DNA from: Trichobilharzia szidati
Taxonomy: Eukaryota > Platyhelminthes > Trematoda > Strigeidida > Schistosomatidae
Assembly: GCA_944472155.2 (NCBI GenBank)
Contig: OX235274.1
Span: 37,322,052-37,386,051 of the forward strand
DNA: 64,000 nucleotides
Direction: 5' to 3'
Every line of letters begins with the position of its first letter. Positions within the stretch are counted from its first letter, which is position 1. The notes below the pieces were generated by a model. The model saw only the letters and a list, made by a program, of their open reading frames with translations, ran no database searches and was not told the DNA's origin. Positions 1 to 9,602 of this stretch are shown in pieces. The position numbers were made by a program, and so were the translations under genes.

Positions 1-47
1 ACTGTATAACAAACACTGTGTGATTTATCAAAATAAAGATCTTACCC
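1..47. repeat. Penelope-like element terminal fragment
   Basis: The first bases match the end of the PLE terminal repeat at about 5180-5246, sharing the 'actgtgtgatt' block followed by 'aaaataaa'. It is cut by the window edge. Confidence 0.6.
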
Positions 48-55
48 ATTTTATT

Positions 56-870
56 ATTATTGTCCCCTTGGGTTCCTAGTGGAACATAGGGCTTCAGCTA
101 CACGCCTCCACTTGCTTCTGTCTTCTGCTGTACTTTTCACTTGCATTCATGTTAGTCCATACTGTTTCAACTCCTCTTCACACGATCCCCTCCATGTCAC
201 CCTTGGACGTCCCACTCGCCGCTTCCCTTTTGGGTTCCACTCAAGCATTGGCCTGACGCGTGATGTCACCCAGTGGCCTCCTCAGCGACTGTCAAATCCA
301 TCTCCACTTTCTCCTGCATATCCTGGAGGAGATTGGTTTCCCCCGCATGAGAGCTTTGGCTGCTGTTGGTGACATCATGATGACTACTCCCTCGGTGTGC
401 TCGTGATTGTCCTCTGGGTGACTGGAGTAGATTATTGTCTCTCCAGTTGGTAGTTGGCTCCTTCCACATCCGTTCCATCTGCTCTCGCAGATTCCCAACA
501 CTTTTATTTTATATCTCCTCAGTTCTGCGGCTACCTGGGCAGCTTTTCCAGCTTCGTACATTGTACGAACATTCCACGTCCACATCCTTATTTTTGCTTT
601 CATCGAAAGGAGGTACATCGGCTGACTGGCTTCCCGAAAGCTTTTACCAGCCTGCGTCATTTAACTTCCCCGATTCCAGAGAAAAATAAGGTCATTGTTT
701 GTATTTGTAGAATTTTTAATATATTTGTGCGTTGAAGTTTCTGTAGCAATTTGGTTAAGTTTTGGGGGTGGAGTTGCTAGTACCACGCCCCAACCCTCCC
801 TCTTTATCCGGGCTTGGGACCGGCTAGAAAACTAGCGAGCTAGTAATCTAGGCGGGGTTATCCTTTATCG
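56..870 (-). mobile_element. SR2-like RTE retrotransposon (RTE-B), rearranged fragment
   Basis: Read on the minus strand, 660-292 encodes the N-terminus of an RTE endonuclease, with the motif WNVRTM and a later ESRWNG (the catalytic Glu region). The 5' untranslated part lies at about 870-660. Bases 56-300 are instead the 3' end of the same family, ending in 'ccctatgttccact', so most of the RT is missing and the two ends are joined. No working protein is possible. Confidence 0.75.
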
Positions 871-1140
871 TTCACTTAGTAAATTAAGTAAAAAGTTAAA
901 ACTGAATTATGTAGAAACTACTTCTTAATTATTTCCATATATATATCCTGGTCATTTATTTATCAGCAGAATACAGTTTGGTTGTTTCAAGTGTTCGCTG
1001 TAAAAGATTGATTAATGATTGATTTTGATAAGCTCTTCTTCATCACATTCTACGTTTGTATCACAGTAATAATTAAACAAATACTGTCATCAGCAACATT
1101 AATGCTGTTTTGAATTACATTGAATCAATAGTATCGATGG

Positions 1141-1367
1141 TGTGTCGGTGGTATAGCGGTTAGGACGCTCGCCGACCATGCACATGGTCCGGGATTCGAT
1201 CCTCGGCCGACGCACTCTTTTACCTCGCTAAGCTAGAAATAATGCTGGTAAAGAGGAAAGATTGGACATGAGGCTATCAACCCGATCCTGTAAAATAAAC
1301 ACTGATACAGAAACTTCAAGCCATTAGCTTGAAGCCCTATGTTCCACTTGGAACGTGAAGGAAAAAA
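1141..1367 (+). mobile_element. tRNA-derived SINE (SINE-1) with 12-bp target duplication
   Basis: The head (about 1144-1215) is tRNA-like: A-box 'tggtatagcggttagg' and B-box 'gattcgatcct', with acceptor-like ends gtcggtg/ccgac. The body matches the RTE-B 5' UTR ('gctacagaaacttcaa') and the tail matches the RTE-B 3' end ('gaagccctatgttccac'). The element is flanked by 'aatagtatcgat' at 1127-1138 and 1368-1379, the mark of target-primed insertion. Near copies lie at 53081 and 63212. Confidence 0.85.
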
Positions 1368-1380
1368 AATAGTATCGATA

Positions 1381-1880
1381 GGTGATTACATTTCAGAAGC
1401 ATCGGTAGGATATATATATATATATATACTAATAAAACACTAAACTGACTGAATATCAAATAAATTAAAGGAGGTAGGACAGAATTTATGAATTTTTAGG
1501 TTCGATAGCCGGCCAGAGTAGTAACAGTGGCAGGACCTGCTTCTTTTCCACTCAGAACTCCGGTTGATTTAGGTGGATTTCAACGGCATCTACTGTTTGA
1601 AGTATTCGCTATCTGGATGCTTTCGGTAATTTACTTGGCACCCGATAGATGATAGTGAAAGACTCTTGAATGCCAGTTAGCTGTATGGCCTGCTTAGAGG
1701 GGATTATCTAATATAGAAGAACTGTTGATGGTTTTGACAACACTTTTATTTAACAATAGTAGTACGTGTGATTTCCGTGAGCAGGAAAAATTAAGTTGAT
1801 AGATCAACGGTCAGTATGACTGGTTCCACAGGAGCACTTGAACTTTTAGATACAATTAGAGGTGTCTAGTCTAGGTACTT
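1381..1880. other. no gene recognised
   Basis: AT-rich sequence with a (TA)n tract at about 1412-1428. No long reading frame, RNA gene or recognised repeat was seen. Confidence 0.5.
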
Positions 1881-2940
1881 CATCTTTCCCTATTTGTTTG
1901 ATTTCATTATTTAAATCTTCTGGCTTTGTCGATTATATAAATATTTACCTAAACCTACCCCTACCGATTCTGAATGAGATGAAATAAAGTCTAAGTATTT
2001 ATTAGAATGTGTTGGCTCTCTGTAGATGTTAATATGTAACCCACAATCCTGTTTTCGTTGCATTTTACAGTCTAGCATAGTTAACTCAAAAGTGAATTGG
2101 ATTCCACCTACTCTCGAGCTTATACGTGTGAAGAACCTAGCGGTATGTTCGTATTTCAACTCAGTGAAAGTGTCATCCACATATCTCCACCATAACTTAG
2201 GAGCAGTATTAAGCGTTCTAAGAGCTTTACATTCCTAACTACTCACAAATGTGTCTGCTAATATTGAGTATATTGGTGATCCTAGTGCTGTAACGACAGA
2301 AGGCAAGAGTCAAGCAACAGATCATTTATTAAGGAAATCAACGCATATTTATATATTTGCATGTACATTACTATGGATATTTAAGTAAACAAACACAGTC
2401 TTCCTATTGGTTGTTTCTCACGTAAAGTTAATCTTTCATCTATTTGTGACTGTTTCTTGAATGTCAAATCCTCTATATGTTAACTGCATCCGCCTACGCA
2501 AAGTATGGTGTGGTCGGTTTTGAATCAATCTTTGTTTATATTTTCTCACGACAAATCTTGGGAACGTAAACATTGACGTAAATTACTGTCTACCAATTTG
2601 GCTAGTAGACAGCTCTCACCACGGTGCCACTCCATTTGTCTTTTTTTTGTATATTTTATTCTGAGACATGAATTCAATGGAAGTTAGACAAAACTAAACA
2701 CAATATTTTTTCATCAACCGAGAGTTTAGTTCTACTTTTGAGTTCAGGACCAATGTTCAATTCATTCCTAACTGCCTCCAGAGCTGTATTAATGGAAATA
2801 TTGATGGTATACAAACAAGCCGGTTATTTCAAAACTAATAATTTACTCCGTCGTTTTCTAATTCAGTTTCCTCTAGTTTCTGTTTCATTACACACAGAGT
2901 GTAAGTGTATGTCACGAATTGATTAAACTAGTACTCCTAA
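1880..2940 (-). mobile_element. Penelope-like element, RT fragment
   Basis: Minus-strand translation of about 2285-1911 gives the PLE reverse transcriptase signature: WWRYVDDTF, then QFTFE, then YREPTHSNKYLDF. The upstream RT part continues on the far side of an inserted solo LTR (2289-2623), in sequence at 2624-2930 that decodes with frame breaks. The start lacks a methionine and there is at least one in-frame stop, so this is a dead copy. Confidence 0.8.
2289..2623 (-). repeat. solo LTR inserted in a PLE
   Basis: A 335-bp block flanked by the 4-bp direct repeat 'gtgc' (2285-2288 and 2624-2627). It is the reverse complement of the 334-bp block at 49120-49453. On the minus strand it starts with a mutated TG and ends 'gttaca'. 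A 4-bp duplication is usual for Ty3/gypsy elements. It differs from the LTRs of LTR-1 and LTR-2, so it is a third LTR family. Confidence 0.85.
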
Positions 2941-4714
2941 TCCTGAATGAAGATTGTTAGGTACTGGTTAGTCTTTAAAGTTGTATTATTTGCGATTCTA
3001 AGGACAGTAAAATACTCGGCTAAAATCTATGGAATATGAGCTGTGCAAGTGTTAATGTTCATTATGGATAAAGTTTTATTTTGATAAAATCACACAGTGC
3101 TATACAGTAATATTCACTGATGACCGAGTTTCGAGCACAATTTATTACTGCTCATAAACATATGAGGACAATACTCACACAACTTTCTTGTTTCATTTAA
3201 ATAAATGAGTAAAAATTGATCAGACATTTGAATAAAATCAATATAAGATAATGTATATTCGGAAATAATATTAGTGTTATCAATAAAATACAAAGGGACG
3301 AAGGATAAGATGACTGTGGTTAGTCAATAAGATGGAAAATAAGATGTTTTCATTGTAAAATCAATGACTTGTTAGAATGTTATAATACGAACTGAATACA
3401 TTTTAACATTATTTACTATTCTCTGATTTGACTGGTGTTAATAATGTCTTCCATATCTCTGGTATTTGCGTTGAGTCATTTCTGTTGCATGTCTTGGGTA
3501 TTGACTCGATGATCCAGGATTCAGTAATCAACCTCTGTCTCTCTTCAGCTATCTATGGTACTTCATAGAATTTTGACTGTGTCTCACCCTATTGTGTGAT
3601 TGTGTGTTAATGCATGCAGTGCAGTGTAGCGCTGAGCTTTTTTCTAAATTACTTATCTTCTTGGGGTCAACCATTCTAACCTTAGCTAAACTCTTATGTT
3701 CTGATAATCTCACTACTCCTGGTCTACTAGTTTGACCTATGTAGTTGACCTAATTCACAGTGATTGCAAGGTATTTTGTAAATTATATTATTTTGCTTAA
3801 TTTGGGTCCACCGGGTCCTTTAACCTACAGAGCTTGTCCCTAAGTGAGTTTGTAAGTTTGAATGCCACCCTAATTCCTGCTTTATTGAGAATCCTACGTA
3901 GAGGGGTTTTCAGATGTCCCCTCCTTATATGGTAAAACTGTAGATGCCTAATATTCTTCATTATTTATGTTATCATTATTAGTTTCTCCATTATTTTTTT
4001 TGCTTTTGACCTTTTCTTATCTTTCTAATGAATTTTATAGCATAGTTATTTGATACCAACGCTTCTTCTATCTGTTTTATTTCATCATTTAGGTCTTTTT
4101 TTGTACCACTTATTGCTACTGCTCGGTTTGTTAAACACTCAACTAAGCCTGCCTTTACGGTTAACGGATGAGATGAATTAAAGTCTAAATATCTTTTAGA
4201 ATGCGTTGGTTTTCTATAAACACTAGTGTGTAGTTTGCCTTCTTCTGTTCGTTTATTTTACAATCTAACATCATAGCTAATTCTCCTTGTTCATTTTCTG
4301 ATTCAAATGTGAATTATATTCCCTTTACTATTAAGTTTGTATGTGTGAAGAAGCTAGAGATAAGTTCTATTTTTAACACTATGAAAGTGTCATCCACATA
4401 TCTCCACCATATTTTTGGAGTAAGATTAAATGTATTTAGAGCAATATTCTTCCAGCTGTCCATGAAGATTTCTGCTACGATAGGAGATATCGGTGAACAG
4501 TCAAATCAGAGGATAATAAATAATGTTATAATGTATTTCAATTCACATTATAACATTCTAGCAAGTTATTTGTTTTACTATAAAAACATCTTATTTCCCA
4601 AATTATTGTATTTTATTGATAACACCAATATTATTATTTCCGAATGTACTTTATCTTATATTGATTATTATTCAAATGTCTAGTCAATTTTTACTCACTT
4701 ATATAAATGAAGCA

Positions 4715-5105
4715 AGCAATGCTTCCTGCTGATTGCCTCCAAACATCTAATATCATGAAATCAATATGTACCGTAATGGCGAGCTACCCAGAATGGTGGC
4801 TGCGTAGCAAACCTTACTAACAGAATTCAGTCTGCACCAAAGAAAGGACTAGACACATAACACTAGTTACTAGTGCCCAATCAAATTATCCACTACAGTG
4901 CTACAGAAGGTCAATCGCGAGCTCGAATAGCTCAGTGGTAACGTCTTTGACTGCAGCACTGGGTGACGTGGGTTCGAATCTCAGAAGGGACATGGGCTCC
5001 TTGAAGGTTGCAGATACGCCTTGGTGAATGGTGAGTGCCAGCTAGCAATGAAACCTAGGTCGAAGGCTTCCTGTAGCCGATTGCCTCCAACCATCTAATA
5101 TTACA
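4715..5105 (+). mobile_element. tRNA-derived retroposon (SINE-2)
   Basis: Contains a tRNA-like module at about 4922-4990, with A-box 'tagctcagtggtaacg' and B-box 'gggttcgaatct', after a body shared with copies at 39005, 51589 and 58456. The ends read 'gattgcctccaa..atctaatat'. It is flanked by 'gaagcaag'-like repeats at about 4707-4714 and 5105-5112, inside a PLE terminal repeat. Confidence 0.7.
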
Positions 5106-5134
5106 GAAGCAAGAAAGTAGTGTGAGTACTGTCC

Positions 5135-5178
5135 TCATATGATTATGAGCAGTAATAAATTGTGCTCGAAACTCGGTC
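5135..5178 (+). ncRNA. hammerhead-like motif in PLE terminal repeat (degenerate)
   Basis: A five-base stem GAGCA (5147-5151) / TGCTC (5163-5167) is followed directly by GAAAC (5168-5172) and GGTC (5175-5178), the order of stem II, core GAAA, minimal stem III and cleavage triplet in a hammerhead ribozyme. The CUGAUGA box expected before stem II is degenerate here (about 5141-5147). PLEs are known to carry hammerhead ribozymes in their terminal repeats. This copy is probably inactive. Confidence 0.35.
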
Positions 5179-5246
5179 ATTAATAAATATTACTATATAA
5201 CAACTGTGTGATTTTACCAAAATAAAATTTTTATCTATAATGCAGT

Positions 5247-5954
5247 TATACTCTACCACAGTGCCCAAGTTTTATCCTCATATTGAGTGTTAATGTTGTT
5301 CTCCTTTTATAGTGTCAAAGAATGGTGGATGATATTCATGTGTTGTCAGTTTTGCTTGTACCGTATCACATACACAAGAGGTGATTTATTTCATTGATAA
5401 CTGAATATAGACTAATAATAATAAAACAAACAACGGACAAAAACGTATATTAGTTGTTACACTACTCATATAAATAGTTTTTAGTTGTTGTGAAAAGGTG
5501 TCTAGGCCTACCAGGGAAGATTTATTAGGCAAGAATAAAAAAAATATAAGAATTAATATAGACAGTGGAATATTTGTCTTGGTAGAGTATTCTGAAAACA
5601 CAAAAAGTATTGGAATAATTGTTTAGAAAATCCCTCCTGAGCGATGTATTTACGATATTGTTACTCATTTAGACATTCTAACTAACTTTGTAATCATTAT
5701 CCGTTTTTCTCCTAGACTTTATATCATTTTTCTGATGTTTGCACATCTTCTGTTGACTTGATCCTTACGATTTGTCTTTGGTCCTGTCTAATCTCAATTT
5801 TTGATGTTACTCCTTGTGGTTGTGTGATAATAATGCTGATAATGTGTTGTTTTACAAGATGATTTCGTTTGAGTGAATCAAAGTGATTCTGACCTTGGAT
5901 TGTCTTCGGGAGTAGTTTGATGCGTGATTGCCGCTGACAGAGTTTTGACCATAC
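5247..5954. other. no gene recognised
   Basis: AT-rich sequence without a convincing gene. A minus-strand frame at 5978-5724 has no recognised domain and sits at the edge of an old duplicated segment. Confidence 0.4.
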
Positions 5955-5959
5955 CTGAT

Positions 5960-6272
5960 TGAGAATATTCTTCTTCATTCTCAGGCAGCTCCTATAGTTG
6001 ATATTTGCTCAACTACTTTTGTTCTACATTACTTGTTTTGTATTTGAGAGCTAATATGCTCTGTTGTGTGTCTGCCTAACTGGATTGTTGAGGTGATTTT
6101 GAGTTTTTTTTTAAAAAGTACCCTAGATTTAATCTCAGATAACTGTCCTTTTGCTGTTGTTGGGACATTTTGGTGACTGTGAGTAACTCACGGAAGTTTT
6201 GGTTAGATATACAGTAGAAGGTATAGATTGGTTTCATGTGTTAAGACATAGTAAGTGGTTTGTGGTCGTTAC
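5960..6272. repeat. diverged direct repeat, copy 1
   Basis: Aligns by eye, with many substitutions, to 7152-7472. Both begin 'gagaatattcttctt', share a middle block around 'cgagaattactgtct'/'cagataactgtcc', and end 'tggtcgttac'. The family is not recognised. Confidence 0.6.
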
Positions 6273-6279
6273 ATATATT

Positions 6280-6490
6280 TTACAAATTTGACCATGGGTT
6301 GATGTCCGTTAGAGAACCATTGAAAACCAGCCAAGGAGTACTGGACAGCTGTTTCGTCCAACTAGTTTGGGAATCATCCTCAATATGCACCCACCAGCAG
6401 GCTTCGAACTCAGGACCTTCCTGTTACCATTCAGCCACTGGTACCCGAGTCAATGGCCATTCCATGAGTTCTAACTTCTACCATTTCGTG
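6280..6490 (-). mobile_element. Sm-alpha-like SINE (SINE-3)
   Basis: On the minus strand this has a tRNA-like B-box region followed by the hammerhead-derived block ('ggacgaaacagctg') and the family end near 'ggttctctaac'. Related copies lie at 53940, 59290, 59980 and 61940. Confidence 0.7.
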
Positions 6491-7151
6491 ATTTTAGCGC
6501 TACTGTAACAGCAGAAGGTAAGACATGTAAGCGAAGTTATATTTTCAGTTGATCAAACCTCTGCTTATATATGTACATTTTATATTCTTTGAGCAATCAC
6601 TGAGCGTGTGCTTTTAGTTTACATTAAGCGACATGAAACAGAATGTTCAAATACATGTATTATTCTGTTGCTAATGGAGTACTGAACTGTGGGAAAAGTA
6701 CTGTCTCTAATAGCGAATAGAATGTTGAAATGTCTATAGCGTTCTGTTGATAATCTAGTATTGAATGTGAAAATAATATTCCGTTGGAATCCTTTGTCTG
6801 TATGACACCACCACACGACCACCAACCACTGTGGTCTTGTAGTGATCCATTTTATTACTCATCATCGTACTATACTTTCATTGTGTAATTGTACTTCGAT
6901 TTGTTTATTACTCTAAATCTTGCATGTTAACAATTGATACATTTGTACTCGCTCAAGTTTTGAATTTTGATTGCGGCGAGAATACACATTCCTACACCTT
7001 CTCAAGTGTCTTCTGATTTACGTTGTGTGTGTCGAGTAAGCACAACGTCAGGACACAATTATAAACGAGAAGAAATGTTAGGATGTACGTATACGCTAGT
7101 TTAATCAAAATATAGCAGCACGACAGTCTAACCTGAAATAAATCTAATTCT
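6491..7151. other. no gene recognised; possible decayed LTR at its start
   Basis: From 6504 the start 'tgtaacagcagaagg' resembles one end of the solo LTR at 2289 ('tgtaacgacagaagg'), but the similarity fades and no second boundary or target duplication was found. Confidence 0.3.
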
Positions 7152-7472
7152 TGAGAATATTCTTCTTGATTTTCAGGTACTGTATACGTCTGCTTTTGGT
7201 CAAATAATTCTGTTGTATAGTGCTTATTTTGTATCTGAGAAATAATTTGGTCTTTTTAGTTGCGCAACAGGACCGTTGAGATTATTTTATCTTATGATAC
7301 ATTATGAATGTTGAATAGTACAGCAGGTTTTATCGAGAATTACTGTCTCTTTACTAAATTCGGGACATTTTTGTACTGGCCATAAATCAAACGGTTTCTA
7401 GTTAGCCATACAGTAGAACGCAAGGATTAGTTTCTAGCGGTCAGACGGCGACACACCAGTCTTGGTCGTTAC
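7152..7472. repeat. diverged direct repeat, copy 2
   Basis: Partner of 5960-6272, about 1.2 kb away in the same orientation. Both could belong to one old unrecognised element. Confidence 0.6.
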
Positions 7473-8285
7473 ACAGAGTCTAGGCATATGTGAAAATTAA
7501 CTATTCACATAATGATACTGAGTAATTGCCCACTCTTATTTGTTTCTGTTTATCGTAAATGTATGGTGAGAATAATTCTTCTGAACACGAATTTCCGACT
7601 TCTGTCTACTTGGCGCTGCCGTCTGGTTTGTTAGTTCTTGGTCATTACTAATTACTATTACAAAATGTCATCACAATATGTGTACAGTTAAACTTGTAGT
7701 AATTAAACGTTGACTTCTTAAACATAAACAATCATAAGTGACTGCATGAGTGGGAGATAAAAAATCAATGTGTTCTGGTGTGATGGAGTAATACGACTGT
7801 GATTGAGGTACTCCGGTGTTGTCACCTAACCCAACTCTACTCATTTAAAGTCGGAAAACGACGACAACATTTCGATTGATCAATAATGGATTCAAATTTC
7901 AAAATCCTTTTTGTTGCACTGTGATATGCTATTCGTTAAGTAAGCCAGTGTATTGAGAATCGAAAGTAACACAACGGTGTCACTGACATGGAGGGTACCT
8001 GACCTAGTGACTTTAGCTTAAAAGGAAACTAAATCAGTGAAAGGTGGTAATTCACGTTAGTTGGTCGATTATGTAGCGTTATTTACTGCTGCTAACGATA
8101 ACTCAAAAACTACGACAATTATTGTACCCTATTCCCACCACTTGATTCGTACTAAACGGATGGTAGTTGGAGACGATATGAAGGAAGCCCTAGTGCTTAC
8201 TGCTACTCATAAGTAGGGCATTTCTGAAACCTTGAAGGATATCATATAATCTATATATTTCAAATTCACACTATACAATACTACC
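7473..8285. other. no gene recognised
   Basis: AT-rich sequence with no long reading frame and no repeat that I could match elsewhere in the window. Confidence 0.4.
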
Positions 8286-8289
8286 GTAA

Positions 8290-8470
8290 AAAATATCAGC
8301 ACTGGGCTAAAGCTCACGACCAGTCTGCTGAAGGTCAAGGAATGCCTGGTGATTGCCTCGAGACGTCTGATGTTGATTCATGAAGTGCATTATGATGGAG
8401 AATTTCTAAGACTGGTGGTCACATTGCAAATGGAATTGAGTAATTCAGTCAGAATCACTAAAACCAGACG
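8290..8470 (-). mobile_element. SINE-2 fragment lacking a tRNA module
   Basis: Shares 'gattgcct', 'ggtggtcacattgca' and the adjoining 'gaattgagtaattcagt' block with the SINE-2 copies, but is diverged and lacks the A and B boxes. Confidence 0.5.
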
Positions 8471-8885
8471 GATGACAATGATTGCTCCTCAGTAACCAAT
8501 AATAAGACAAAATACTTCTACAAATAATCCATCTAATTGTAAGAAACTTATGGCAAAATCGATTTCGTGAAACCCTAAAGAATATTTCATACTGAAGTTA
8601 GTTTCTGTTGTTTAACTGGATATTCGCTTTCGTATGGCTTGTTATTCATTGAGAAGCTCACCACCGACAACAAGCCTTCACATTTGTAAAGTCTGGAATA
8701 GCATGATTATACAGTTTTTGTCAAATGTTAAAAATGGAGACATTGTACATAGCTTTGTTTGAAACGATTCATTGTAAAATATACATAACTTTGGAGGACA
8801 ATCTAAAATCCAGCGTCATGCTTTTCACTTTGTCTTCTCAGTGGTTCACACTGTCTACTTGCTTCACGAATAACTGTGTTGTATT

Positions 8886-9188
8886 TGTTGCGTGTTCTAT
8901 TTGACTAAATTAGCGTACACGTACTTCCTAGTACTTCTTCACGTTTATGAATGTGCGTAGACGTTGTGGCTACTCGACGCCCACAACGTAAAATCAGAAG
9001 GCACTTGTGAAGAGTGTAATCGTGTATTATAGCCGTAGTCAAATTTCAAAATTGTATCAAGGTAACGGTCAACAGTAAATTGACAAATGTTTACGAAGTA
9101 CATATAAAATCGGTATGTGTAAACATATAATATGAGTATGTAAATTAGATTAAAAACGTATGTTTATAGTTGGTATAGGGGTACTATA
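8886..9188 (-). repeat. 3' LTR of LTR-1
   Basis: 303 bp, matching 13534-13836. The likely polypurine tract lies just upstream on the minus strand (complement of about 9191-9202). Confidence 0.92.
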
Positions 9189-9602
9189 TAATTCCCTCAC
9201 CAGAACACTGAAATATAAAAAAATACATTTAAGTGTTCGACAAAAACATGCATCGGCGTAATATGTAGCAGAGATAGTACATAGAAAGCGATTTATCAAG
9301 CTGAAAAATGAGCAGTTTAATGCGGTCAACAAGGTCGATAATAAATGCGATAATAAAAGAAAAGTAGGGTTGATAATCATGGTAGAATATATGAGGAATA
9401 ATAAAATCGGCCGGGGATCTGCAATCTATAGACGGAAACGATACATGAATATAAAGCGTTATATGATGAAATGTAATAATACAGGGAACATCGATGTTAA
9501 AATAGTAGTGACGTGATTTACGTATGAAAATTTTAATCAGTTAAATGTGTAGTCAAATGACAATTACGAATAAAGATAATAAAAATGAAAATTCGTAATA
9601 AG

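Larger units (their letters stand above)
3062..5246 (-). mobile_element. Penelope-like element with GIY-YIG endonuclease and inverted terminal repeats
   Basis: On the minus strand about 4500-4309 encodes SPISPIVAEIF...WWRYVDDTF (RT core), about 4210-4040 encodes VYRKPTHSKRYLDF, and about 3790-3660 encodes a GIY-YIG endonuclease (YKIPCNHC...NYIGQTSR...LSEHKS). The core is flanked by inverted copies of the terminal repeat: 3062-3420 against 4507-4714 plus 5106-5246. A SINE-2 copy splits the right one. Stops and frameshifts break the protein. Inverted or tandem terminal repeats are known for PLEs. Confidence 0.8.

Noticed and set aside
1144..1215. Functional tRNA gene
   Set aside because: Box A and box B are good, but the anticodon arm does not give a clean 7-base loop, and the same sequence recurs at 53083 and 63214 with a SINE body and target duplications.
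5724..5978. Small protein-coding gene on the minus strand
   Set aside because: No domain, no splice context, and it adjoins a duplicated noncoding segment.
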